Below are positions 9,155 to 18,195 of a stretch of DNA of 20,310 nt, piece after piece. The stretch's first letter is position 1; the number at the start of each line of letters is the position of its first letter. The translations under genes and the position numbers were made by a program. Under the pieces are notes generated by a model that was not told the DNA's origin, did not search any database, and saw only the letters and a program-made list of their open reading frames with translations. The stretch is taken from NCBI GenBank assembly GCA_033297205.1, contig MU859409.1, positions 1-20,310 of the forward strand. Direction: 5' to 3'. This stretch comes from Pseudoneurospora amorphoporcata. Lineage: Eukaryota; Ascomycota; Sordariomycetes; Sordariales; Sordariaceae.

Positions 9155-11946
9155 ATGGCCGCTATAAAGTACTATATAGATTACTACAGCCTCACTTTGG
9201 TACTAGCTCGGTCAAACTCGTCGTTTGCTCCCTAAAGAGGCTAAATATTAATAACCTCGACGATAAACTAAATCCCCTACGGAAGAAACCTTGCCTAAAA
9301 CTTCAATTAGGGCCTCGACCGATTGTACGAATAACCTTACTTTACAATAACAAAGAACACCCCGTTCGAGTTCTCCTAAACCTAGAAAGCTCGATCCCAA
9401 TTATATCTTTCTACTAAGCCCGCGTATAGAAGCTCCCTCTCTTTAAATAAGCCAATATTCGCAACCTTATAGGATTTAACGCGGAAGCTAATTCAGTAGG
9501 TGGCCGCTATTAAACTAATACCCTCGTTCTATAATATTAAGAAGACTACTACACCCGCTTAAACTTCGAACTTTCTAAAATAAATAACGAATACGATATT
9601 ATCCCCCTACATTGGTGGTTGCTCCAGCACGAGCCTGCTTGCTTCTTTAATAAAATATAGAAAATTAAATTCTCTTCAAAATACTATTAGAAGAATTGCA
9701 CTAATACCATCGTCTTTAAGCTACCACCCACCGAGGCTATCGCTAGTATTCAAACCAAAATCGACGCCGCGATTATAGTAGTGCCTAAGAGATTTAGGGA
9801 ATTCCTCCCCATTATGAGCAAAGAAGCAGCAATGCATATGCCGGACTACTAACTTTAGGACCACAAAATTGACCTAAAGGAGAGCGAAATCCCGCTTTAT
9901 AGACCGCTCTTTATGATGAGTAGGCGAGAGCTCGATGCCCTGAAACCATAGCTCGAGAAAATGCTCAACTCAGAGCGAATAAAGAAGTCCACATCCTCGT
10001 ACAACGCGCCCCTTATGTTCGTAGATAAGAAAGACCCTAATAACCCCCTTAGACTGGTAGTAGATTACTACATCATTAATAGAATAACCATTCCTGTTAA
10101 ACACCACATCCCGCTCATCACAGAGCTTCAACATGCCCTCAGAACGGCCAAGATGTTCTCGAAAATCGACCTCAAATCAGGCTTCTTCCTCGTTCGAATA
10201 GCCAAAGGTTACGAGTGGAAAACTGCTTTCCGCTGCAAATACGGCCTCTTCGAATACGTCGTTATGCCTATAGGTCTAATTAACGCGCTTTCTACATTTT
10301 AAGCTATAATGAATTACCTATTTATAGATCTCTTAGACGCGGGAGTACTTATTTATCTTAACGATATCTTAATTTACGTTGATATAGAAGAAGAATACAA
10401 CCGTTTGGTATTGGAAGTTCTAAAGCGGCTTTCAGAGAATCATTTCGCGGTTGCCCCGCAGAAGTACAAATAGGGGGTTACTAAAGTTGAATTCTTAGGC
10501 TATATAATTTTACTTAAAGGAATCGGTATAGCTAAGGACAAAGTGAGAGCAATCTTAGCTTGGCAGCTGCCTACGACCCTAAAGGAATCACAATCCTTCT
10601 TAAGCTTCGCCAACTTCTATCGACGCTTCATTAAGGAGTTCTCAACTATCGCACAAGTTATTTCAAAGGGTAACGCCCTAGATAGGAAGCTCTGGAAATG
10701 GACCGAACCTATAATACAAGCTTTTAATAATTTGAAGAGAGCATTTACAACTGCGCTAATTCTGGCTCACTTTGACCCTAAGAAGCCGGTAATTATGGAA
10801 ACCGATGCGTCAAACTTCGGCATCGGCGCAGTCCTCTCTTAGAAAGGCGAGGATGATAAGATACACCCCGTTGCGTTGCACTCAAGAAAGATGACGCCAG
10901 CCGAGATAAACTATAAAATTCATAACAAGGAACTCTTAGCCATCGTCGACAGCTTCGATCGCTAGAGGATTTACCTTAAAGGAGCTAAGCATAGAATCGA
11001 AGTTTTCTCTAATTACCAAAGCTTAGCCTATTTCACCCATGCAAAGGTCCTCAACCGACGGCAGGCACGCTAGGCCATTCAACTAGCTAATTTCTAGTTT
11101 ATTATCAACTACCATCCAGGTCACCTCAATTCCAAAGCCGATGCCCTTTCCCGTCAGGAAAGTTTCAAACCTGAGAAGGGAGGGGGTGAAGACTAGCTGA
11201 TTACGTCGGTCTTACAAGAAAAACACTTCTCACACTCTAAAGGAAGCAGTTTCGTCTTATCTAAAGAAAGGCTCTACAACATCTCAACCCTTCAATAGAA
11301 TAATAAATTTATTCGCCAACTTAAAGAAGCTAGATATCACGGGGCGAGAGGGCACCGTATAGGGTAGGGTGAGATATACGTTGTTACATAAGGAGAGGAA
11401 GGAGGAGAGTGTGCGTAGAGGACTAGGTATATAGGCGTAAGTCCTATAGCACTAGTCCGGGCACGCACGTGAACCTGCACGTGATGGCTAGCGCAGAGAG
11501 CATGGCATGCATGCCGTGACCAGCTCTGGAAGCGACTAGTGCAGTGTTGCACATCATAGGTCTAACCCTGTGATACTAGAGAAACGAACTTAGCCTATAT
11601 AGAATAGTTTAATAAAGACGAACCCAATAAAGACTACGAGAAATCCAATAATCTATTGTACTGAAACAACCACCTCTAGGTTCCTACCATCCTATAAGTT
11701 GAAGTTACCAACTTAGAATACAATACTAAGGTCGCAGGCTATATAGAAATGGACAAAACTATAGAGCACATTACAAGAAACTTCTGGTGGCTAAAGATAG
11801 AGGAAATAGTCAGAGAATACGTTCGCGGCTATTACGAGTGCCAACAGAACAAACCTCCCCGCCATTCTCCCTATAGTTTACTACAACCCATAGAGCTTCA
11901 TTACACCCCTTAGAAGACTATCGCGATGGATTTTATCACGGATCTA
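9155..11946 (+). pseudogene. Ty3/Gypsy Pol (PR-RT-RNaseH-INT), truncated
   Basis: Polyprotein relic, -1 relative to gag. Order: protease region near 9370-9420 (LLNLESSIPII, where the catalytic Asp is Asn and Gly is Glu); reverse transcriptase about 9960-10500, with FSKIDLKSGF intact and the catalytic motif now YLNDIL (10354-10371, Asp to Asn); RNase H about 10790-11155, with ETDAS and NKELLAIV kept but a third acidic residue changed in VFSNYQSL (11011-11013), ending in PGHLNSKADALSR; integrase zinc-binding region about 11725-11860, with His and Cys changed to Tyr. The gene stops at MDFITDL (11929-11946), only the start of the integrase core; the rest, any chromodomain and the 3' LTR are missing. 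RT/RNase H/INT order places it in Ty3/Gypsy, not Copia. Confidence 0.9.
11330..11580 (+). mobile_element. Small solo LTR, family C, nested in pol
   Basis: Insert 11335-11575 (241 bp) with ends TATCAC and GTGATA and 5-bp duplications CTAGA at 11330-11334 and 11576-11580. Removing it with one CTAGA joins codons for KEAR and ETNLAYIE in the pol frame exactly. A second copy at 19688-19859 ends GTGACA, so the original ends were probably TGTCAC and GTGACA, which suits an LTR. It contains GGTATATAGG (TATA-like, about 11425) and two CACGTG words near 11468-11482. It keeps many CA and TG dinucleotides, so it is much less RIP-mutated than the pol around it. The 71-codon minus-strand open frame here is a chance ORF. 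Confidence 0.85.
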
Positions 11947-12414
11947 TGTTACGAACTTAAGTGGGTAGCACGGGCTAACCAAGTCACCAGGACACGCAGA
12001 GGCGGGGCCATGTAACTATAGAGGCCAGTAAGACAGAAGATTAGAAGGCTTATAAGCTAAGAGGGCTTACAAGCTAAGAGGGCTCACAAGCTAAGAGGGC
12101 TCACAAGCTAAGAGGGCTCACAAGCTAAGAGGGCTTACAAGCTAAGAGGGCTTATAAGCTAAGAGGGCTTACGCGTGAGCCAGGACAACATTAAGAGTCT
12201 AAGGACACTCGGGTCCCAGTCAATAGCAAAGATATAAGAAGGCACCTAGAGAACTAGCTAGTAAGATAGTTCGACAGTAGTCAATTAATCTTTATTACCG
12301 AGACACGTATAACGCTACTATACTTGTTGTGAACCTTTTGGCTTTACCGAACAGCACTGATAGTCTTTACCTTCAGCTATCCTACTTAGGCAGATTAGAT
12401 TGCCGTTCGTCACA
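11947..12414 (+). repeat. LTR family A, flanks mismatched
   Basis: 468 bp, from TGTTACGAACTTAAG to CGTTCGTCACA, homologous at both ends to 5577-6022. The left flank is Gypsy integrase (ending ATCTA), the right flank is the ankyrin array (starting ACTCT); there is no target-site duplication. It therefore marks a rearrangement breakpoint rather than a simple insertion. The centre carries a 17-bp tandem array different from that of the other copy. Confidence 0.9.
12047..12165 (+). repeat. 17-bp minisatellite in family A LTR
   Basis: Seven consecutive units of GGCTCACAAGCTAAGAG with only C/T variation at two positions (GGCTTACAAG, GGCTTATAAG), then a partial unit running into GGCTTACGCGTGAGCC. 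Confidence 0.95.
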
Positions 12415-13133
12415 ACTCTCCACCTTGTACATTCACGTCGGCGCCCTTATTAAGTAGCATCTCTACGACCTCTTTGTAGCCTCCATCCGAGGCCGCTTAG
12501 AGCGCTATGCTGTAGTGTCCACCTTATATATTCACGTCAGCGCTCTTATCGAGTAGTATTTCCATAACCTCTTTGTAGCTTTTTTTAGAGGCTACTTAGA
12601 GCGCTATGCCGTAGACTCCACCTTGTGTATTTACGTCGGCGCCCTTATTAAATAATATCTCCACGACCTCTTTGTAGCCTCTATCCGAGGCCGCTTGGAG
12701 TGCTATACTATAGATTCTACCTTGTATATTTACGTCGGCGCCCTTATCGAGCAACATCTCTACGACCTCTTTATAGCCTACATCCGAAGCCGCCTAAAGC
12801 GCTATACTGTAGTATCTACCTTATGTATTTATATTAGCGCCCTTATTAAGTAATATTTCTATAACGTTCTTATAGCCCCGTATTAAGGCCGCTTAGAACG
12901 CTGTGCCGTAGAATCTACTTTGTACATTTACGTCAGCGCCCTTATCGAGTAGTATTTCTACAACCTCTTTATAGCCTCCGAACGAGGCCACCTAGAGCGC
13001 TATACCATAGTGTCTACTTTGTATATTTACGTCGGCGCCCTTATTAAGTAGCATTTCTACGACCTCTTTGTAGCCTCCATCCGAGGCCGCTTAGAACGCT
13101 ATACTATAGTGTCTACCTTGTGTATTAACATCT
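12415..13133 (-). pseudogene. NLR segment: first ankyrin repeats
   Basis: Seven 99-bp ankyrin units on the minus strand, the N-terminal end of the repeat array. The first unit (about 13040-13120) is preceded by a family-typical linker. TAG replaces the conserved Gln in most units; one unit keeps GYKNVIEILLNKGA. The left edge abuts the family A LTR at ACTCTCCACCTTG, which is out of repeat register with the end of the middle segment at 6548, so an unknown number of units has been lost at the rearrangement. Confidence 0.85.
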
Positions 13134-14370
13134 ATTGTCTCTTTGGCTAAGATATCCTCTACAATTAGCCTTAGACCCAGATAGCTTGTTAGAGCTAAAT
13201 TAGTCCTAGTTTTCCAGCTGATCCATCTCACGTTGAAATTATTAGGCGCCCAAACTTTCGCCTCCCCAACTACATTATAGAGCGCGCGCGCATCCTTCCA
13301 TAATTAGTCTACAATAATATCTTCCTACGAGATGTAGTAAAAAGGCTAGTGATTAGTTGTGTATAGGAGAAATAAGCCTACTTAATTATTAGGAAAGTTC
13401 TGAACTAATAGTACGAGATCTGGAAGCAGTAAATAGTAAAGGTAGGCTAGTGATATCATGCTGTGCGATTTTGGTATGTTCAAGCGCCCTTCCTACTTGC
13501 CTTATCAGTAAGGATTAGTGAGGAATTCCTTCGCTATTTAATAAATGAAAAATAGCTTTGAGTTATAGACGTTGATGAAGAGTCCGCATAAGTTTTTAAA
13601 GATGCTTCCGAAGTTATCTCTTAGCCATAATTCGGATTCAACGGCCGCGTATAATACGAATCGTTATTTCTATAAAGCTAACGTTAATATAATGTTCGCC
13701 TCGTCGAGAGTTAGGGGCCGTATAGCAGTAAGGATAATTTAGAGAAGGATATCGGTTTGTACTTCATCTTAACTTCTACTTAAGATCTTTTCGTACGCTT
13801 TAGACACCTAAGATAGAATATTAGACATTAGGTTCTCAAAGCTAGACCGCTTCCCGTATTGACTTAGGTTCTCCTTAATTATGTCAAATATAAGATAAAG
13901 CCACAAGTATGTACGGTTCTCCATACTCTTGAGGCGCTGGGAAATCTTGTGTCGATTATCAACGTTAAACTTAGCTATAACTATATTTACGCGCTCATCG
14001 ATAACCAAATTAATCTCGCAGCTAATATTAGCAGACTTATCGTCGCTATCGAATCGCAAATAGTTTGTCGTATAGAAGTTCCCAAAATAAGCTTCTAAAT
14101 CGTCGTATAGACAACTGGTAATAAGAAACTTGAGCTTCGAAGACGAGTAGGCTACATCGTACGGCTGACAGTAGAAATCTTTAAGCTTATTAATCAATTC
14201 GTCCCGGCTATATTTATCGTATTTATTAAGAGCATTAAGGATGTAAACGACTTCTCCAGTATCCGAGGATCTAACACACTCCAACAGGATTCGCTAGAGC
14301 TTAGAGAAATTTTAGGTCAACTTTTCACCGTAGTTCTTGTAGCTGGGCAGCGCATTTTCGATCAGGCCAT
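13134..14370 (-). pseudogene. NLR segment: NACHT C-terminal part and linker
   Basis: The segment begins (right side) with NALPSYKNYGEKL, the stretch following the LTR insertion, then LLECVRSSDTGEVV and the Walker B region, which reads VVYILNALNKYDK at about 14240 where the family has Asp, Asp and Cys (changes Asp to Asn and Cys to Tyr). Next are KLKFLITSCLYDDLE (sensor 1-like), ENRTYLWLYLIFD (about 13890) and a winged-helix-like part with RPLTLDEANI and AKEFL. It then passes a linker (WISWKTRTNLALTSYLGLR, about 13170-13230) into the ankyrins. A 158-codon piece (13808-14284) is still open. All are hallmarks of fungal NACHT NLRs. Confidence 0.88.
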
Positions 14371-14910
14371 TGCTTTGGGGTGCAGTAGCTACCTCCCCCC
14401 CCCAACTTCGGTCCTGGGACAGCCTCGTGCTTGGCGATGGTAGAGTATAGAATCCTGGTTCGGAGCTATGGAAGGAGGCTGCTAAAACGGCTCGAATGTA
14501 TATAAGACTCCTCTTGCCTCTGTGAACAAGAAGAACAGGCGGGACGAAAAAAGGACAACAAGATCTCACGGACAAGAAAAGACAACACAGACAAGACATC
14601 TTTTTTTCGTCAGAAACCTTTGAGCACAGTTTTTAGTCATCAAGCCAAATCGTCACATTCATGAAAAACATTCGTCTTTGATCCTACGTCCTCGTACATA
14701 CCCTCATTTTGTTCCCCTTTCTCTGGTCATAGGGAGAAACTTGTCGTTATGCCCGTATTCCTCATCCTGCCTACTTAGTCCCATTCCAAAGTCTTCCTGT
14801 CGTCGAGCATTACACTTCGGCTACGCGCTCACGGCCTCCCAGTCTTGACTGCAGCTTTTCTGGGTGTGTTGTGTGTGTTGTGGTTGTTGTGTTCTGCTCC
14901 TCGTCACCAT
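14367..14910 (+). mobile_element. LTR-like insert, family D, un-RIPed
   Basis: Insert 14371-14906 (536 bp) starts TGCTTTGGGG and ends CCTCGTCA, with duplications CCAT at 14367-14370 and 14907-14910. Removing it joins the NLR codons QNLANG to LIENALPSY in frame, so the boundaries are well supported. TG...CA ends, a TATA box and an A/C-rich leader-like stretch after it fit a solo LTR in plus orientation, opposite to the NLR. The base usage is normal (many CA and TG), unlike the NLR on both sides, so the insertion postdates RIP. The alternative 5-bp duplication CCATT with ends G...CA is equally consistent with the bases. The minus-strand open frame 14312-14599 is only a readthrough of NLR and insert. 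Confidence 0.8.
14499..14506 (+). promoter_or_regulatory. TATA box in family D LTR
   Basis: TATATAAG, followed by CTCCTCTTGCC and a long A-rich leader without T-rich interruptions (about 14530-14600), as in strong fungal promoters. No downstream ORF of length is present: the first ATG at about 14659 stops after six codons. Confidence 0.55.
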
Positions 14911-14911
14911 T

Positions 14912-16592
14912 AGCAAGGTTCTGCGTAAAAAGCTGGTAGAGGATGGCGTACAAAGCGTTGGTACTGTACATACGGCGTTCATTTCCATCCTTAAAAAAGA
15001 AATAGCAGATAGTTGAGGTCGTAACGTTCCTAGATAGCCGATAGTCGTCGATTAGAGCCCGCGACAGGACTAAATTTCTACACCCAGGGCCGGCAGAGAC
15101 CTAGGGAAGGCTAGACGTATTATTGTCTCGCCACTTACGAAATTTATCATCATCGAAGAACCACTCGTATATGCCTTCTACCTTCCGCGGGTTAAAGCTT
15201 TTATAACTTTCGTAGTCGGATGTGAAATCATAAAGGAGAGCTCTTTCCTTCTGGTCCTCGTATATTCTCTGAGTCTATTTCCCACCTCCTTCAAGAATCC
15301 CCCGGATCTTAGCGAAAATGGTCCGCAATTATTGTATCTCTTACAACTAGCAGTTCCAGCGTTCCTTGATTTCTTTTTTATTAAAATAAACGATATACCT
15401 ACGGCAGTTTTTATTTAACTTATCAATCTCTATTACCTTATTATTTCAATCGTTCCAACCAGCTATATTTTACTACGCGCACGAGAGTTAAACTCTAAAG
15501 AGATAGCATATAACGCGGGCTTGATATTCGATAATGTACGAATAGACCTTGGCCAAAGGTTCGACAATACGTTCATAATATTATCAATGTTCGGATTGGA
15601 GATAGATCTCTTCGTAAGTTCGCTAATATATTTAGTAATCGTCGATTAAATTGAAGCCTTTTAATATAGCCTCGTTTTAGGTAGTACCGCTTATAAGGAG
15701 CTATCCTAGTAAGTATACGCATAGGAGCTAGGAAGATCATAGACCTACGGGGAGAAGCAACGAAATACTGTTCTATGCCAGCGCTGCGTATAGTTAAGCG
15801 TTGAGGGCGTTTTTAATTATTGGGTCGGACTAGAGGAAAAACTTTGCCAACTTCTCTACCTACTCTCGTATCTTTATATCCTTCCCTAGAAGCGAAACTT
15901 GCCACTATTTCTTCTTCCAATCTTCTAATAGCTACATTACAATTAATTCGACAGACCGCGGCACTAAAAGGTTGATACTAGTTGGAGGGTCGCCTTATAA
16001 GGAAGCCAGATGCTTCGCGTAATCTGCCGTCAACTTAGGCTCCCGCTCCTAGAATATATTATATGCCTAGACCTACGGATCGACATCGTAGCTTAGACAA
16101 GAGGCCGTATCGGAAGCGGTGGCAGGGCAAAGGGTTAGGGCCGGCGAGGCGGGAGTGGAGTTCGGGGGTTGTAGAATAGACAATATAATCTATTCGGGAG
16201 GCGGATACGCAATAATTGTCAAAACTGGAGGGGGCTCAGAAGTGGAAGCTAGCGCTGACGCGGATGGTAAGACTGGTGCGGTTGGCGGGGTCGTAGGCGG
16301 AGATGAGACCCCGCTAGTTGCTTTAGTGGAACTAATAGCCGGCGGAACCAGTAGCCAGAGTGATTGGGAATCGTAAGGTGGACGTCTCTACATTGGTAGA
16401 ACTAGTAGCCAAAGCGGCCGTAAGGGGGAGAGAAAACGTAGAGCGAGTGGCGGGGATATATTGTATAAACGACAGCGACTCGAATACAGGTATAGTATAA
16501 GACTGCTCTTAATCCTTAGAACCTTGCCTATCCTTTATATTTCTGTATCGCTTAAAATACGTCTAGAACTACGAGCGCAGTTGTCGAGGCAT
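14912..16592 (-). pseudogene. NLR segment: N-terminus and P-loop
   Basis: Read right to left: ATG at 16590-16592, a stretch with TYFKRYRNIKDRQGS, then a Pro/Ser/Thr/Ala-rich region (16120-16480; a one-base shift is needed near 16330-16380), AYNIF and ADYAKHLASL (about 16010-16070), KDIKIRE and KNALNA (about 15790-15890), a typical NLR N-terminal region. KVIEIDKLNKN (about 15430), IFAKIRGILEGGGK and IYEDQKERALLYDF (about 15240) precede VEGIYEWFFDDDKFRKW (about 15140-15190). The P-loop at 15071-15091 reads GPGCRNL; the invariant Lys of Walker A is Asn, so ATP binding would be lost. ICYFFFKDGNERR and LYQLFTQN complete the segment up to the family D insert. Many TAG/TAA occur at Gln/Trp positions. 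Confidence 0.85.
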
Positions 16593-17096
16593 CGTAGCTT
16601 CGAACAAGGAACGTTTTAACCGTAGTGAAGATAATATAGTTAATATTCAATGGATCGATTTTATAAAAGTGCTACGAATACTTCTCTCCTGCCATTTAGG
16701 ATAAGAAAGGGAAAAGAAATTAGAACGCTGTGTTTTATCGAGGTTATGAGAGAATATAAGGCTCTGCGTTGTCACTATATTAGGCGCGAGATGGCTGGCG
16801 GCTTCCTTCTAATTATACGCCAATTATCTAAACGCTATTTCTTTTTTGAGATTGGGCATTTATAGACTTAAAAGGTTCAGGACGCCAATTAATAATTTAA
16901 TTTGAGCGAGGGTCGTAGCTTTCCCTTACGGGGTCTATAGGGTTGGTAATAGTATGCCAATAAGCAAGCATCTTCCTCCTACAAAAAAAACTCTTAGCGC
17001 CAAGTGTTAGTCTTAATGCTTGCTTGCTTACACAACTCTTAACACCACCCAAATCGCCGTTTTTACGGTCGATATCTTAATAACCGCAGTGACGAA
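16593..17096. other. NLR upstream region, composition boundary
   Basis: No gene supported. The left part is TA-rich like the RIPed region. A 10-bp inverted repeat TAAGCAAGCA (16961-16970) / TGCTTGCTTA (17021-17030) encloses a 50-bp spacer. The 71-codon open frame at 16650-16865 has no recognisable feature. To the right the sequence becomes GC-balanced with many CA/TG. Confidence 0.45.
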
Positions 17097-17264
17097 ATGT
17101 CTACGCCTTCGCTCTCCGGGGCCCCCAAACTACCGCCGCCGGCCATAATACCAGTTGCTCCTTTGCTAGACATTTTTTACGTCCCGCCCCCGCCCTCCAC
17201 GACGGCGCAGTCAGCCAAAAGAGCCCGGAAGGTTCGGGAGGCTTTGAGCGGACAGGTGCTGTAG
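17097..17264 (+). CDS. Small Pro-rich ORF, 55 residues, unassigned
   Basis: ATG at 17097, TAG at 17262-17264. The product starts MSTPSLSGAPKLPPP, is Pro/Ala/Ser-rich to about residue 36, then turns basic (KRARKVREALSGQVL). The coding bases are GC-rich and unaffected by RIP. I do not recognise a family. It could be the 5' end of a longer gene or element whose continuation is lost, since the frame after the TAG is low-complexity Ser/Pro/Leu. Confidence 0.3.
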   Translation: MSTPSLSGAPKLPPPAIIPVAPLLDIFYVPPPPSTTAQSAKRARKVREALSGQVL

Positions 17265-17300
17265 GGGTTTACCCTCTCATCTCTTCCAGCCCCCTATCTT

Positions 17301-17347
17301 CTTCCTCCCTCTTCCTCCCTCTTCCTCCCTCTTCCTCCCTCTTCCTC
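17301..17347. repeat. 10-bp tandem repeat CTTCCTCCCT
   Basis: Four perfect units at 17301-17340 and a partial fifth to 17347, in a longer pyrimidine-rich tract (17275-17400). Confidence 0.95.
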
Positions 17348-17426
17348 TCACTTATTCTTCCCTCTAACTTGCTTTTCCTCTTTTTATCTTCCCTCATCTA
17401 TTATCATAGCACCTCGTCAGCTGGCC

Positions 17427-17434
17427 TATATATA
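17427..17434 (+). promoter_or_regulatory. TATA-like box after pyrimidine tract
   Basis: TATATATA preceded by a long CT-rich tract, a layout seen in fungal promoters. No ORF of useful length follows, so this is a weak call. Confidence 0.25.
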
Positions 17435-17925
17435 CAAACTGCGAGATTAAATTAATCAACTGGATTCAATCCCAACCAAGTACCACAGCCTATTGGAGTA
17501 TTGTCTGGTTATTACATGTAGTGAATTCAAGCGCTAGGATACGAGAGACTAACAGCCTCGCAAAGTCATTCAGCGTTGGTCCCGACTACTCCTTTTCCTC
17601 ATTTTTACTGCCAATGCTCGCCAAAGCCAGATAATAGCGGCTATTAAAAGCTTATTTCACTGCCTCAGAAAGGCGCAACATATTCTCTTCTCTCTCGTTG
17701 GATTGGCGACGTCTTGTAAATCAAGCCTGATGTCCGCGTCCTACATCAACGTTTCGTCTTTTAAGAATTAAATGCAGCTTTAATGCTGCAATGAAGGACA
17801 TGCCAAAAAGGCAACCAGAGGGTTCACTTCGGCTAGCGTTTATTTTGATATCAAGGCTTCCAGCCTCGCTTCGGGGGGCGGGGGTGCTGACACGGGCCCC
17901 CGCCTAGGCTTAAAGCCATCCTACC
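17435..17925. other. Non-coding stretch with hairpins
   Basis: No coding frame supported. It contains a small inverted repeat TGCAGC-TTTAAT-GCTGCA at about 17773-17790 and a GC hairpin GGCGGGGG (17877-17884) / CCCCCGCC (17897-17904) with a 12-base loop. Confidence 0.45.
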
Positions 17926-18192
17926 CTAGCTGCCAGCTTTTGATCCTAGAGCTGTGGTTGCCTTGTCGCTCTCAACGCCGCCGTCACCTTGTTCCGCAGC
18001 CCTGGCATGCAGCTCTCTCAGCCCATCGACTCGTCTACTGACCAAGTGCAATCTTGGTGCAGTGTCAGGACGGTCAACTTTTCTCGTAATCCGCCCAATT
18101 ATATTCATCTTTTTAGCGCCGCCTCCCCAATTACCGTCTTGCCTCCGTCCGAACGGTATGAATATAGGAGGTGGTGGTTCAGTTTTTTGACC
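17926..18192 (-). CDS. Unassigned basic ORF, possibly a fragment
   Basis: The minus-strand frame is open from just after a TAG at 18193-18195 to TAG at 17926-17928, about 88 codons; the first ATG (18106-18108) would give 60 residues starting MNIIGRITRKVDR. The upstream part of the same frame (EPPPPIFIPFG, then Gly/Lys-rich) also reads like protein, so the ATG may not be the true start or this may be a piece of a larger gene. The product is Arg/Asp/Ala-rich. Two overlapping plus-strand frames (17954-18190, 17989-18207) compete, so coding is not certain. No family is recognised. Confidence 0.25.
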   Translation of the reverse strand, partial: GQKTEPPPPIFIPFGRRQDGNWGGGAKKMNIIGRITRKVDRPDTAPRLHLVSRRVDGLRELHARAAEQGDGGVESDKATTALGSKAGS

Positions 18193-18195
18193 CTA

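Larger units (their letters stand above)
5039..16592 (-). pseudogene. NACHT-ankyrin NLR receptor, broken
   Basis: Whole-gene view of a fungal NOD-like receptor of the kind implicated in non-self recognition and heterokaryon incompatibility; the family acts in the cytoplasm. Read right to left: proposed ATG at 16590-16592, Pro/Ser/Thr-rich N-terminus, conserved NLR N-terminal region, NACHT NTPase, linker, about 17 ankyrin repeats, short tail and TAA at 5039-5041. Damage: dozens of TAA/TAG at expected Gln/Trp codons, a ruined Walker A motif, Asp-to-Asn and Cys-to-Tyr changes at the Walker B region, at least one frameshift near 16330-16380, and four LTR-type insertions. Similar NLRs occur in multiple copies in fungal genomes, which would expose them to RIP. 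The segments are listed separately. The start is the least certain point because the N-terminus of this family is poorly conserved. Confidence 0.85.

Noticed and set aside
7208..11946. Many in-frame TAA/TAG suggested a genetic code with TAA/TAG as Gln
   Set aside because: Trp-to-TAG, Asp-to-Asn, Gly-to-Glu and His/Cys-to-Tyr changes occur at catalytic sites in the same genes, and clean sequence nearby lacks this pattern. Directional C-to-T mutation explains all of it.
12047..12165. CRISPR-like array
   Set aside because: Units are 17 bp and directly adjacent with no spacers; this is a minisatellite within an LTR, and the context is fungal.
14372..14906. Spliceosomal intron in the NLR
   Set aside because: On the minus strand GT...AG boundaries exist nearby but splicing there does not restore the NLR frame, whereas removal with one copy of the short duplication does.
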